A DNA stretch of 64,000 nucleotides from Nostocoides_A vanveenii (GTDB lineage Bacteria; Actinomycetota; Actinomycetes; Actinomycetales; Dermatophilaceae): NCBI RefSeq assembly GCF_039531165.1, contig NZ_BAAAPN010000028.1, positions 15,068-79,067 on the forward strand, in the 5' to 3' direction. Of the stretch, positions 1 to 9,033 are shown in pieces. Under the pieces are notes generated by a model that did not search any database, had not been told where the DNA came from, and saw nothing but the letters and a program-made list of their open reading frames with translations. Both the position numbers and the translations under genes were made by a program. How positions within the stretch are numbered: the stretch's first letter is position 1; every line of letters starts with the position of its first letter.

Positions 1-1129
1 GGAACGAGCCGTAGCTCTCGGCAAGGTCGGCGACCGCGGTCAGTGTCGATCCGCTGACGCGGCCGGCGATAGGAGCCGTGCCGACCCAGACCTTGCCGTC
101 CTTCTGCTTGTGGATGCCCACGTGGTCGCGGTGGCCGTCCGGCGGCGTGACCGGCTCGGGACCGTCGGGGAGGGCATACCCCAGGTATTCGTCCTGGAGG
201 ATCCGCCGGAACTTCTCCGGACCCCAGTCGGACATCAGGAACTTCAGCCGGGCCCGGTTGCGCAGGCGGCGGTAGCCGTAGTCGCGGAAGATGCCGATGA
301 CCCCGGCCCAGACCTGTGGCACCTGCTCGAGGGTGACGAAGGCGCCGAGCCGGCGGGCGAAGATCGGGTTCACCGAGAGGCCGCCGCCGACCCACAGGTC
401 GAACCCGGGGCCAAGCTCAGGGTGGTTGACCCCGACGAAGGAGACGTCGTTGATCTCGTGGACGACATCGAGTGCCGGCGAGCCCGAGATCGCGGTCTTG
501 AACTTGCGTGGCAGGTTGGAGAACTCGGGGCTGCCGATGTAGGTGCGGCGGATCTCCTCGATCGCCCACGTGCCGTCGATGATCTCGTCCGCCGCGATTC
601 CCGCGACCGGTGAGCCGATGATCACGCGGGGGGCGTCGCCGCAGGCTTCCAGTGTGTGCAGACCGACCGCATCGAGGCGCTCCCAGATGGCTGGCACGTC
701 CTCGATGCGGATCCAGTGCAGCTGGATGTTCTGCCGGTCGGAGATGTCGGCGGTATCGCGCGCGAACTCGGTGCTGAGCGCGCCGATCGTGCGCAACTGT
801 TCGGTCGTCAGGATGCCGCCGTCGCTGCGCACGCGCATCATGAAGAACTCGGCGTCCAGTTCCTCGGGGGCGAGGGTCGCGGTCTGGCCGCCGTCGATGC
901 CCTCCTGGCGCTGGGTGTAGAGGCCCATCCAGCGGAATCGGCCGCGCAGGTCGTCGCTCGGGATGGACGCGAAGCCCTCCTTGGCGTAGACGTCGATGAT
1001 GCGCTGCCGGACGTTCAGCGCGTCGTCGGCCTGCTTGAAGGCTTCGTTTCCGTTCAGCGGGGTCAGGTCGCCGTCCGCCCAGGCGCCGGTGACGGCGGTC
1101 CGAGTCGGTCGGGTTGCAGTGTCGGTCAC
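1..1129 (-). CDS. Ferredoxin-dependent nitrite/sulfite reductase, N-terminal part (runs off left edge)
   Basis: Assimilatory siroheme/4Fe-4S reductase that reduces sulfite to sulfide or nitrite to ammonia with electrons from ferredoxin, in the cytoplasm. About 376 codons are visible and stay open to the edge. Family-typical stretches are FMMRVRSDGG, DISDRQNIQLHW and TLEACGDAPRVIIGSPVAG, then a second ferredoxin-like half beginning near GIHKQKDGKVWVG. The C-terminal cluster-binding cysteines lie outside the window, so sulfite and nitrite specificity cannot be separated. The GTG start is chosen because a TAGCAT -10 element sits 7 bases upstream, which suggests a leaderless message; the overlapping ATG is out of frame. 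An inverted repeat lies at the -35 position. Confidence 0.9.
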   Translation of the reverse strand, partial: MTDTATRPTRTAVTGAWADGDLTPLNGNEAFKQADDALNVRQRIIDVYAKEGFASIPSDDLRGRFRWMGLYTQRQEGIDGGQTATLAPEELDAEFFMMRVRSDGGILTTEQLRTIGALSTEFARDTADISDRQNIQLHWIRIEDVPAIWERLDAVGLHTLEACGDAPRVIIGSPVAGIAADEIIDGTWAIEEIRRTYIGSPEFSNLPRKFKTAISGSPALDVVHEINDVSFVGVNHPELGPGFDLWVGGGLSVNPIFARRLGAFVTLEQVPQVWAGVIGIFRDYGYRRLRNRARLKFLMSDWGPEKFRRILQDEYLGYALPDGPEPVTPPDGHRDHVGIHKQKDGKVWVGTAPIAGRVSGSTLTAVADLAESYGSF

Positions 1130-1136
1130 ATCGCAA

Positions 1137-1187
1137 ATGCTACAAGGTGACGTTATGGACCGCATAACGCACCGTTATACGTATCAC
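1137..1187 (-). promoter_or_regulatory. Promoter and two inverted repeats upstream of the sulfite/nitrite reductase
   Basis: Read leftward, a TAGCAT -10 (1137-1142) lies 7 bases from the GTG. A perfect inverted repeat (CGTTATG, 5 bases, CATAACG; 1151-1169) covers the -35 position. Just upstream is a second near-palindrome centred on ATACGTAT (1174-1187, one mismatched pair). Both share GTTAT half-sites, so a dimeric regulator is likely, but I cannot name it. Confidence 0.5.
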
Positions 1188-1221
1188 GTGTTGGACAGGA
1201 CGTCTGGCCGCCTCGGGCCGG

Positions 1222-2820
1222 TCAGGCGAGGGCCACCAGGTCGAGGTAGTCCGGGCCCCAGAGGTCCTCCACACCGTCGGGGAGCAGCAGGATCCGCTCC
1301 GGCTGAAGTGCTGCCACGGCGCCCTCGTCGTGGGTGACGAGCACGACCGAGCCCTTGTAGGTCGACAGGGCGCTGAGGATCTCGGCCCGGGAGGCGGGGT
1401 CGAGGTTGTTGGTCGGCTCGTCCAGGAGCAGCACGTTAGCCGCCGAGACGACAAGTAGAGCGAGCGATAGGCGGGTCTTCTCGCCACCCGAGAGCACCCG
1501 CGCTGGCTTCTCGACGTCGTCACCGACGAAGAGGAAGGAACCGAGCACCTTGCGCACCTCGGTCTCCCCCAGGTCGGGAGCGGCCGACTTCATGTTCTCC
1601 AGGACCGAGCGCGCGAGGTCGAGATTTTCGTGCTCCTGCGCGTAGTAGCCGAGCTTGAGCCCATGCCCCGGCTCGACCTGCCCGGTGTCCGGCGGGTCGA
1701 TGCCGGCCAGGATGCGCAGCAATGTGGTCTTGCCTGCCCCGTTGAGGCCGAGGACGACGACCTTCGAGCCGCGGTCGATCGCCAGATCGACGTCGGTGAA
1801 CACCTCGGTCGAGCCGTATGACCGCGACAACCCGCTCGCCCGCAGTGGCGTGCGCCCGCTCGGGGCCGGGTCGGGGAAGCGCAGCTTGGCCACCCGGTCG
1901 TGCTGGCGCTCCCCCTCCACGCCGGCGAGCATCCGCTCGGCGCGCCGGATCATGTTCTGTGCAGCCGTGGCCTTGGTCGCCTTGGCGCGCATTTTCTCGG
2001 CCTGGTCGAGCAGGGCGCCGGCCTTCTTCTGGGCGTTGGCGTATTCGCGTTTGCGACGCCGCTCGTCGAGTTCGCGCTGCTCGAGATAGGCCTTCCAGCC
2101 GACGTTGTAGACGTCGATGACCCCGCGGTTGGCGTCGAGGTGGAAGACCCGGTTGACGACGACCGCGAGCAGGTCGACATCGTGGGAGATGACGATCAGG
2201 CCACCCGGGTAGCCCTTGAGGTAGTCGCGAAGCCAGACGATCGAGTCGGCATCGAGGTGGTTGGTCGGTTCATCGAGCAGGAGCGTCTCGGCCCCGGAGA
2301 AAAGGATGCGCGAGAGTTCGATCCGGCGGCGCTGGCCGCCGGAGAGGGTGCCGATCTCCTGGTCCAGTTGCTTCTCGGTGAGCCCGAGAGCGGCGGCGAT
2401 CGATGCGGCTTCGGACTCGGCGGCATACCCGCCGGCGGCGGTGAATTCGGCGTCCAGGCGGGCATACCGGCGCATCGCCTTCGAGCGCGCTTCCTCGGTG
2501 GCGGCCGCCATCGCGTGCTCGGCCTTGCGCAGGTCGCGAACAATGGTGTCCAGGCCGCGCGCCGAGAGGATGCGGTCGCGGCCGGTGACACTCAAGTCGC
2601 CGGTGCGCGGGTCCTGCGGGAGGTAGCCGACCTCGCCGGAACTGACGGCCGACCCGGCCGCGGGCAGCGCCTCACCGGCCAGGACCTTGCACAGCGTGGT
2701 CTTGCCGGCGCCATTGCGGCCGACGAGCCCGACGCGGTCGCCGGCGTTGATCCGGAAGGTCGCGTCGTCCAAAAGAAGCCGCGAACCGACGCGCAGTTCG
2801 AGACCGCTGACAGCGATCAC
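1222..2820 (-). CDS. ABC-F family ATPase (ribosome-associated type)
   Basis: Soluble duplicated ATP-binding cassette protein without membrane segments, about 532 residues. ABC-F proteins act on the ribosome, in translation factor or antibiotic-protection roles. The first cassette has Walker A GRNGAGKT near residue 35, signature LSGGQ near 157 and Walker B LLLDEPTNHLD near 181. The second has GLNGAGKT near 355, LSGGEKT near 446 and LLLDEPTNNLD near 468. The charged linker between them (about 240-310, rich in Arg, Lys and Ala) fits the P-site tRNA interaction motif. The GTG start has AGGAG 7 bases upstream; a longer reading frame adds 16 residues with no support. No evidence points to a particular drug, so resistance should not be assumed. 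Confidence 0.9.
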   Translation of the reverse strand: MIAVSGLELRVGSRLLLDDATFRINAGDRVGLVGRNGAGKTTLCKVLAGEALPAAGSAVSSGEVGYLPQDPRTGDLSVTGRDRILSARGLDTIVRDLRKAEHAMAAATEEARSKAMRRYARLDAEFTAAGGYAAESEAASIAAALGLTEKQLDQEIGTLSGGQRRRIELSRILFSGAETLLLDEPTNHLDADSIVWLRDYLKGYPGGLIVISHDVDLLAVVVNRVFHLDANRGVIDVYNVGWKAYLEQRELDERRRKREYANAQKKAGALLDQAEKMRAKATKATAAQNMIRRAERMLAGVEGERQHDRVAKLRFPDPAPSGRTPLRASGLSRSYGSTEVFTDVDLAIDRGSKVVVLGLNGAGKTTLLRILAGIDPPDTGQVEPGHGLKLGYYAQEHENLDLARSVLENMKSAAPDLGETEVRKVLGSFLFVGDDVEKPARVLSGGEKTRLSLALLVVSAANVLLLDEPTNNLDPASRAEILSALSTYKGSVVLVTHDEGAVAALQPERILLLPDGVEDLWGPDYLDLVALA

Positions 2821-2887
2821 GGCAGACTCCTGGTTGATACGATGTGGGCCCGGGCGCGCGCAGGTCACGACACGGTCATTACGGGCT

Positions 2888-2911
2888 CCCTCAGGAACAC
2901 GTCACTGAGGG
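2888..2911. promoter_or_regulatory. Hairpin in the divergent promoter region
   Basis: CCCTCAG and CTGAGGG form a perfect 7-bp inverted repeat around a 10-base loop, between the divergent ABC-F and metallopeptidase genes. It could be an operator or part of the leader; no T-tract follows, so it is not a clear terminator. Confidence 0.35.
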
Positions 2912-2980
2912 CTGACAGTTAGTCTAAGGCGCACGCACACCGGGGCCGAAATGGCCCCACTGCCGGGAAAGGTCCCCTGC

Positions 2981-3901
2981 ATGAGTTTTAACGACGACGT
3001 CCAACTGGACACCTCCTCCATCGGTAGCGGTGGAGGAGGCGGGGGGGGCCGTGGCGGGCTGGTGGTCGGCGGCGGCATCGGTGGGTTGATCCTGGCGATC
3101 ATCATCATGCTGCTCGGCGGCAATCCCGGCAGCCTCGGTGGCGATCAGACCGGCTCGGACCCGAATGCGCAGAATGTCGACAGCAGCGCGATCCAGCAGC
3201 AGTGCAAGACCGGCGCGGACGCCAACAAGTACGCCGAGTGCCGCATCGTCGGCACGGTGAACTCGGCCAAGTCCTTCTGGAGCGATGAATTGCCCCGCTA
3301 CGGCAAGCAGTTCCGCGAGCCCGGGACGATCATCTATAGCGGAGCCACGCAATCAGCCTGCGGCACGGCCTCCAACCAGGTCGGCCCGTTCTATTGCCCG
3401 CTGGACGAGAAGATCTACATCGACGCGAGCTTCTTCGACCTGCTCACCCAGCGCTTCGGCGCCGACGACGGAGCGCTCGCGCAGGAGTATGTCGTCGCGC
3501 ACGAATACGGCCACCACATCCAGAACATCCTCGGCTTGCTCGGCCGGGCGCAGCAGGACCCGCAGGGCGAGACCAGTGGAGCCGTGCGCATCGAGTTGAT
3601 GGCGGACTGCTTTGCCGGCATGTGGGCCGGGCACGCCTCTAGCACCAAGGACGCGACCGGCACCACCTATCTCAAGCCGCTGACCGAGACCGACATCCGC
3701 TCGGCCCTCTCGGCCGCCTCCGCCGTCGGCGACGACCAGATCCAGGAGAAGACGCAGGGCCGGGTCACTCCGGAGTCCTGGACCCACGGCTCCGCCGAAG
3801 GGCGTCAGCGCTGGTTCATCCAGGGGATGAAGGCCGGCGACGACATCAACAAGTGCAACACCTTCAACGTCAACGACCCCAACACCCAGGTCGTCAGCTG
3901 A
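2981..3901 (+). CDS. Membrane-anchored neutral zinc metallopeptidase (YpfJ family)
   Basis: A 306-residue protein with a glycine-rich segment (about 16-26), one transmembrane helix (about 27-46) and an extracytoplasmic domain. The zinc site HEYGHH is at residues 174-179 (HExxH), followed by a conserved ELMADCFAGMWAGH stretch, typical of the putative neutral zinc metallopeptidase family. Substrate is not known. The start chosen is the ATG after GGGAAAGG; an upstream in-frame ATG would add residues unlike the family. The gene is divergent from the ABC-F gene and convergent with the next gene. Confidence 0.9.
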   Translation: MSFNDDVQLDTSSIGSGGGGGGGRGGLVVGGGIGGLILAIIIMLLGGNPGSLGGDQTGSDPNAQNVDSSAIQQQCKTGADANKYAECRIVGTVNSAKSFWSDELPRYGKQFREPGTIIYSGATQSACGTASNQVGPFYCPLDEKIYIDASFFDLLTQRFGADDGALAQEYVVAHEYGHHIQNILGLLGRAQQDPQGETSGAVRIELMADCFAGMWAGHASSTKDATGTTYLKPLTETDIRSALSAASAVGDDQIQEKTQGRVTPESWTHGSAEGRQRWFIQGMKAGDDINKCNTFNVNDPNTQVVS

Positions 3902-3917
3902 CCCAGCGCCGATGAGG

Positions 3918-4538
3918 TCAGGCGATGGGCGTGTCGAGCAGGTAGACGCGCACGGACGTGCCGCGCTTGATGGCGGTCTCCAGCACGGCCCGGTTGGGGT
4001 CGGGCAGGTCGTAGAGGCCGCGCCGGGGCAACTCGCGCAGGGCGGCGAGCCGGCGATCGGAGAGCACGGACGCGACCAGTTCGCGGTCGCCGCCGACGAT
4101 CAGGCCCGGGCCGGGAGGCAGCGCCCCACCGGCAGGCAGTTCGCCTGTCTCATCGATCGGGGCGGCGAGGTCGACAAGGATCCGGGCGGCGTGGTCGGCC
4201 ACGGCGCCCACCAACTCGTCGGCCTGGTTGTCGCGACGCCGGGCATACCGCTGTTGCGACCAGCCACCGGCCGAGGTGCGCGATTGAACGTAGCGCGTCC
4301 CGACCTTGTGCAGCACCAGGCGGCCGGCGCGGACGCGCCCCACGGCATACCCGCCGCGGCGCACCAGGATCAGGCCCAGGGGGTCGTGATCGAAATATTC
4401 CAGGCGGGCGACGGCGCCGTCGTCGCCGACGATCCGGTCGGGCCGGCCGGTCGCTGTGGGGCCGCCGTGGCGGTCGGCGAAGCCGGTCAGCCAGCCGGCC
4501 AACCGGTCCGCCGCCACTTCGACGGTGCGCGGTGCCAC
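3918..4538 (-). CDS. acVLRF1-type peptidyl-tRNA hydrolase (actinobacterial Vms1-like release factor)
   Basis: About 206 residues. The motif AGGWSQQRYARRRDNQA near residue 90 resembles the catalytic loop of the eRF1/Vms1-like release factor fold. In eukaryotes Vms1 cleaves peptidyl-tRNA on stalled 60S ribosomes; the actinobacterial family is inferred to act in ribosome rescue. The GTG start has AGGTGG 7 bases upstream and lies 16 bases past the end of the SufT-like gene, so it is probably the last gene of the suf operon transcript. The function is inferred from family resemblance only. Confidence 0.75.
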   Translation of the reverse strand: MAPRTVEVAADRLAGWLTGFADRHGGPTATGRPDRIVGDDGAVARLEYFDHDPLGLILVRRGGYAVGRVRAGRLVLHKVGTRYVQSRTSAGGWSQQRYARRRDNQADELVGAVADHAARILVDLAAPIDETGELPAGGALPPGPGLIVGGDRELVASVLSDRRLAALRELPRRGLYDLPDPNRAVLETAIKRGTSVRVYLLDTPIA

Positions 4539-4554
4539 GGGGACACCACCTGCG

Positions 4555-4884
4555 TTAGATGTTGAAACCAAGGGCACGAAGTTGCTCCCGGCCGTCGTCG
4601 GTGATTTTGTCAGGGCCCCATGGTGGCATCCAGACCCAATTGATGCGATACGACGCGACGAGACCGGTCAAAGCTTGATCGGTTTGATCCTCGATCACGT
4701 CGGTCAGCGGACAGGCCGCGGACGTCAGGGTCATATCGAGCACAGCATGGTTTTGGACGTCCACGGTGATCCCGTAGACGAGGCCGAGGTCGACGACATT
4801 GATCCCGAGCTCGGGGTCCACGACATCGCGCATCGCTTCTTCGACGTCGGCGACATTGGCGGGCAGGGTGTCGGTGTCAGACAT
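4555..4884 (-). CDS. SufT-like metal-sulfur cluster assembly factor (DUF59/MIP18)
   Basis: A 109-residue cytoplasmic protein of the MIP18/PaaD/SufT family, which helps mature or deliver Fe-S clusters. The core begins EEAMRDVVDPELGINVVDLGLVYG, with the invariant DPE and DLGL motifs, and contains the reactive cysteine in TSAACPLTD. The length fits the family. GGAG lies 6 bases before the ATG. It directly follows sufU in the leftward suf operon, which supports the role. Confidence 0.92.
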   Translation of the reverse strand: MSDTDTLPANVADVEEAMRDVVDPELGINVVDLGLVYGITVDVQNHAVLDMTLTSAACPLTDVIEDQTDQALTGLVASYRINWVWMPPWGPDKITDDGREQLRALGFNI

Positions 4885-4895
4885 GGCACTCCAAT

Positions 4896-5327
4896 TCAGA
4901 GATCGATTCCGGTCATGGCCAGCGCATCGGCGAGGGCCATCCAGGGCAGTAGGGCGCACTTGACGCGCGCGGGGTAGCGGGCGACGCCAGCCAGGGCGAC
5001 GGCGTCGCCGATGACGTCCTCGTCGCCGCGGTCGGCACCCTTGGAGGTCAACATCGCCCGGATGGCGGCGTATTTCTCCCGCGTCGTTGCCACCGCCTCC
5101 CCAGTGACCAGGTCGGTGAGCATAGAGGCCGACGCCACCGAGATCGAGCACCCGAGCGCGTCATACGAGACGTCGCTGACGCGGCCATCGTCCAACGCGA
5201 CGCGCAAGGTCACCTCGTCGCCGCAGGTGGGATTGACGTGATGGGCCTGCGCCGCGAATGGCTCGCGCAGCCCGGCACCCTGGGGGCGCTTGGCGTGCTC
5301 GAGGATGAGTTCCTGATAGAGGTCCAT
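4896..5327 (-). CDS. sufU: SufU: zinc-dependent sulfurtransferase partner of SufS
   Basis: A 143-residue IscU-like protein. In Gram-positive Suf systems SufU takes persulfide sulfur from SufS and passes it to SufBCD. Visible ligands are the Cys in NPTCGDEV (about residue 35), the Cys in DALGCSIS and the Cys in ARVKCALLPW. The insert between the second and third cysteines is the mark of SufU rather than IscU. Its ATG overlaps the sufS stop codon by one base (TGATG), so translation is likely coupled. Confidence 0.95.
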   Translation of the reverse strand: MDLYQELILEHAKRPQGAGLREPFAAQAHHVNPTCGDEVTLRVALDDGRVSDVSYDALGCSISVASASMLTDLVTGEAVATTREKYAAIRAMLTSKGADRGDEDVIGDAVALAGVARYPARVKCALLPWMALADALAMTGIDL

Positions 5328-6634
5328 CAGTGCGTCACCCCGAAGATGTCCGGCACCCGGTCGAGGACGGCGAAGAAGGTCGCGATCTCCTCGGGGGTGT
5401 TGTAGGGCGCGAGGCTGGCGCGGGTCGTCGCCGCAACGCCGAAGCGCCGGTGCAGGGGCCATGCGCAGTGGTGGCCGACGCGGACGGCGACGCCGTGGTC
5501 GTCGAGGATCTGGCCGACGTCATGGGCGTGCACGCCGTCGACGACGAAGGAGACCGCTCCCCCGCGATCTTGCAGGTCGTCCGGGCCGACGACGCGTGTC
5601 CAGGCGCGCGCGTGGAGTCCGTCGAGGAGCAGGGCCGTCAGGGCGTGCTCGTGGGCGGCCACGCGGCCCATGCCAAGATCGGTCAGGTAGTCGCAGGCGG
5701 CGGCCAGGCCGATTGCCTGGGCGGCGTTGGGCACCCCCGCCTCGAACTTCTGCGGGGCTGGGGCATAGGTGGCCCGCTCCATCGTGACGGTCTCGATCAT
5801 CGAGCCACCGGTGAGAAAGACCGGCATCTCGGCCAGCAACTCCCGGCGGCCCCAGAGCACGCCGATGCCCATCGGGCCGAGCATCTTGTGACCGGAGAAC
5901 GCCACCAGGTCGACGTCGAGCCCCGCGACATCGATGGGCAGGTGCGGCACGGATTGGCAGGCGTCCAGCACGACCAAGGCCCCGACTGCATGGGCGCGGG
6001 CCGCGATCGTGGCAACCGGATTGATCGTCCCGAGCACATTGGACGCGTGCACGATGGCGACAACCTTGGTGCGCTCGGTGACGATCCGGTCGAGATCGCT
6101 CAGGTCCAGGCGGCCGGTGTCCGTGACCGGCAGCCACTTGAGCGTCGCGCCGGTGCGCCGCACAAGCTCTTGCCACGGAATGAGATTGGCGTGGTGCTCC
6201 ATCTCGGTGACGACAATCTCGTCACCCGGACGCAGCAGGAAGCGGTTGCCCGCACCCCCGCCACCGCCGCTTGGTGCATTGGAGAAGGCATAGGCGGCGA
6301 GGTTGAGCGACTCGGTCGCGTTCTTCGTGAACACCACTTCGTCCGCGGCCGCGCCGATGAAGCGGGCGATCGTGACGCGGGCGGCTTCATACGCTTCGGT
6401 GCCCTCCTCGGAGAGCGCGTGTGCGCCGCGGTGCGGGGCGGCGTTGAGCCGGGTGTACCAGTCCCGCTCGGCGTCGAGCACGGCATACGGCTTCTGCGAG
6501 GTGGCTCCGGAGTCGAGGTAGACCAGCGGCCGGTCCTCGCGGACGGTGCGGCCCAAGATCGGGAAATCGGCGCGGATGCGCGCCAGCTCCTGATCGCTGA
6601 AGGCGCCCGCGACAGCCGTCGTGGTGGTCGTCAT
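5327..6634 (-). CDS. sufS: SufS: group II cysteine desulfurase
   Basis: PLP enzyme that removes sulfur from cysteine and holds it as persulfide for Fe-S assembly. It has 435 residues, slightly longer than the usual 410-420, including a glycine-rich insert near residue 125. The PLP lysine is in SGHKMLGP (about residue 250) and the persulfide cysteine in RVGHHCAWPL (about residue 390). The N-terminal polythreonine start varies and may be disordered. It lies between sufC and sufU in the operon, with only 7 bases between it and sufC. Confidence 0.96.
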   Translation of the reverse strand: MTTTTTAVAGAFSDQELARIRADFPILGRTVREDRPLVYLDSGATSQKPYAVLDAERDWYTRLNAAPHRGAHALSEEGTEAYEAARVTIARFIGAAADEVVFTKNATESLNLAAYAFSNAPSGGGGGAGNRFLLRPGDEIVVTEMEHHANLIPWQELVRRTGATLKWLPVTDTGRLDLSDLDRIVTERTKVVAIVHASNVLGTINPVATIAARAHAVGALVVLDACQSVPHLPIDVAGLDVDLVAFSGHKMLGPMGIGVLWGRRELLAEMPVFLTGGSMIETVTMERATYAPAPQKFEAGVPNAAQAIGLAAACDYLTDLGMGRVAAHEHALTALLLDGLHARAWTRVVGPDDLQDRGGAVSFVVDGVHAHDVGQILDDHGVAVRVGHHCAWPLHRRFGVAATTRASLAPYNTPEEIATFFAVLDRVPDIFGVTH

Positions 6635-6641
6635 CGGCGGT

Positions 6642-7400
<759 letters not shown>

Positions 7401-7406
7401 GGGATT

Positions 7407-7772
7407 TCAGCTCTCGGTGTCGATGACGAAGGATTCAGGAATGGAGATGACCACGTCGCCGTCCTCGATGGCGACGGGGTAGGTCGCCACCGGCACGGTC
7501 GCCGGGAGGCAGTCGGGCTCGCCGGTCCGGATGTCGAAGCGCGAGCCGTGCAGCCAGCACTCCAGGTGGCAGCCGTCGAGCTCGCCCTCGGAGAGCGAGA
7601 CATTGGCGTGCGTGCAGACATCGTCAATCGCATAGACCGCGCCGTCCTCGGCGTGGACGATGGCGATGGCATGCCCGTTGATCTCGGCCTTGACCGGTCC
7701 GACCGCCGGGAGTTCATCGAGCCGGCAGACGGTCAGGGGCACGAGTTCCTCGGTGTGGGCCTGCGCGCTCAT
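7407..7772 (-). CDS. Rieske-type ferredoxin in the suf operon
   Basis: A 121-residue soluble Rieske [2Fe-2S] protein, like the ferredoxin subunit of non-heme oxygenases. The ligands are CTHANVSL and CWLHGSRFD (CxH and CxxH, about 16 residues apart). Actinobacterial suf operons often carry such a gene between sufD and sufC. It may give electrons to cluster assembly, which is inference. Its start overlaps the sufD stop by 4 bases (ATGA). Confidence 0.92.
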   Translation of the reverse strand: MSAQAHTEELVPLTVCRLDELPAVGPVKAEINGHAIAIVHAEDGAVYAIDDVCTHANVSLSEGELDGCHLECWLHGSRFDIRTGEPDCLPATVPVATYPVAIEDGDVVISIPESFVIDTES

Positions 7773-8974
7773 GCGGTGACCTGCTCGGCCTGGGCGATGG
7801 TCGCGAGCTCGGCGTCGATTGCTGTCATCAGGTGGCCGATGACTTCGGGGATGCCGATTCGGCTGACAATGCTGGCGAAGAAGCCGCGCACGACCAGGCG
7901 GCGCGCCTCGGTCGCGGTGATCCCCCGCGACTGAAGGTAGAACAACTGCTCGTCGTCGAAGCGCCCTGTCGCAGAGGCGTGTCCGGCCCCCGCGATGTCA
8001 CCCGTCTCGATCTCGAGGTTGGGGATCGAGTCGGCGCGCGCGCCGTCGGTGAGAATCAGGTTGCGGTTGAGCTCGTACGTGTCGGTGCCTTGCGCCGCCG
8101 CGCGGATCAGCACATCGCCCACCCAGACCGTGTGGGCACCGTCGCCCTGGAGCGCGCCCTTGTACTCGACATTGCTGCGGCAGTGCGGCACCGCGTGGTC
8201 GACGAAGAGCCGGTGCTCGAGGTGCTGGCCGGCGTCGCAGAAGTAGACGCCGAAGGCCTCGAAGCTGCCGCCCGGGCCGGCATACGACGCATTGGTGTTC
8301 AGGCGCACGATGGCGCCGCCGAGGGTGACGGCGATGTGCTTGACGCTGGCGTCGCGCCCGACCACGACGTCGTGCTGGCCGAGGTGGATGCTGCTGTCGT
8401 CCCACTCCTGCACGCTGACGACCGTCACGTGCGCACCGTCGCCGGCGACAATGGTCACGATTTCCCCGTATGCCGCCCGGCCCGCATGCCCGAGGATCAC
8501 CGTCGCGTCCGCGTGGTGACCGACCCGGATGAGCAGGTGGCCGTGCACGAGCGCACCGTCCGCACCGGTCAGGGTGAGCCGGACGGGCTCGGTGAGCTCG
8601 GCCTCGGCGGGAATGTCGACGACACCCACCCCACCGCTGTTGGCGGCCGCCACGGCAGCCGCCCGGTCGGCGGGCATGGGTGCGCCCGAGGCCTGCCAGT
8701 CGGCGACCGACATCGTGCCCAGCCGCACGCCGGCGGGCAGGGTCTCCTCCCAGTCCAGGCAGTTCCCCGTCGCTTCGTCGGCGAAGAGCTTGCGCAGCCG
8801 GTCGACCGGCGTGAAGCGCCACTCCTCCTCGCGGCCCGTGGGCATGGCGAAGTCGGCCACAGCATACGAGCGGGTTCGTTCGGCGCGCGACTGGTCGGGG
8901 ACGAAGGTCGCCGCGCTATCGGTGTGGGCGACCAATCCGCTTGCGCGAGTGGTCTTTTCAGCCAGAAGGCTCAT
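7769..8974 (-). CDS. sufD: SufD: Fe-S scaffold subunit
   Basis: Beta-helix protein that pairs with SufB in the SufB-C2-D complex. It has 401 residues; the C-terminal half carries the family pattern around VEYKGALQGDGAHTVWVGD and SRGITATEARRLVVRGFF. It lies downstream of sufB with a 59-base gap and overlaps the next gene. The start is set by the ATG at MSLLAEKTT. Confidence 0.95.
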   Translation of the reverse strand: MSLLAEKTTRASGLVAHTDSAATFVPDQSRAERTRSYAVADFAMPTGREEEWRFTPVDRLRKLFADEATGNCLDWEETLPAGVRLGTMSVADWQASGAPMPADRAAAVAAANSGGVGVVDIPAEAELTEPVRLTLTGADGALVHGHLLIRVGHHADATVILGHAGRAAYGEIVTIVAGDGAHVTVVSVQEWDDSSIHLGQHDVVVGRDASVKHIAVTLGGAIVRLNTNASYAGPGGSFEAFGVYFCDAGQHLEHRLFVDHAVPHCRSNVEYKGALQGDGAHTVWVGDVLIRAAAQGTDTYELNRNLILTDGARADSIPNLEIETGDIAGAGHASATGRFDDEQLFYLQSRGITATEARRLVVRGFFASIVSRIGIPEVIGHLMTAIDAELATIAQAEQVTA

Positions 8975-9033
8975 TTTCGGGGACCTCGTGACGTACGGGA
9001 GGAGCGGAGCGGGGGAAGACTTCGCGGGGTCAT

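Noticed and set aside
1222..2820. Calling the ABC-F protein an antibiotic resistance factor
   Set aside because: Nothing in the sequence separates it from housekeeping ABC-F proteins.
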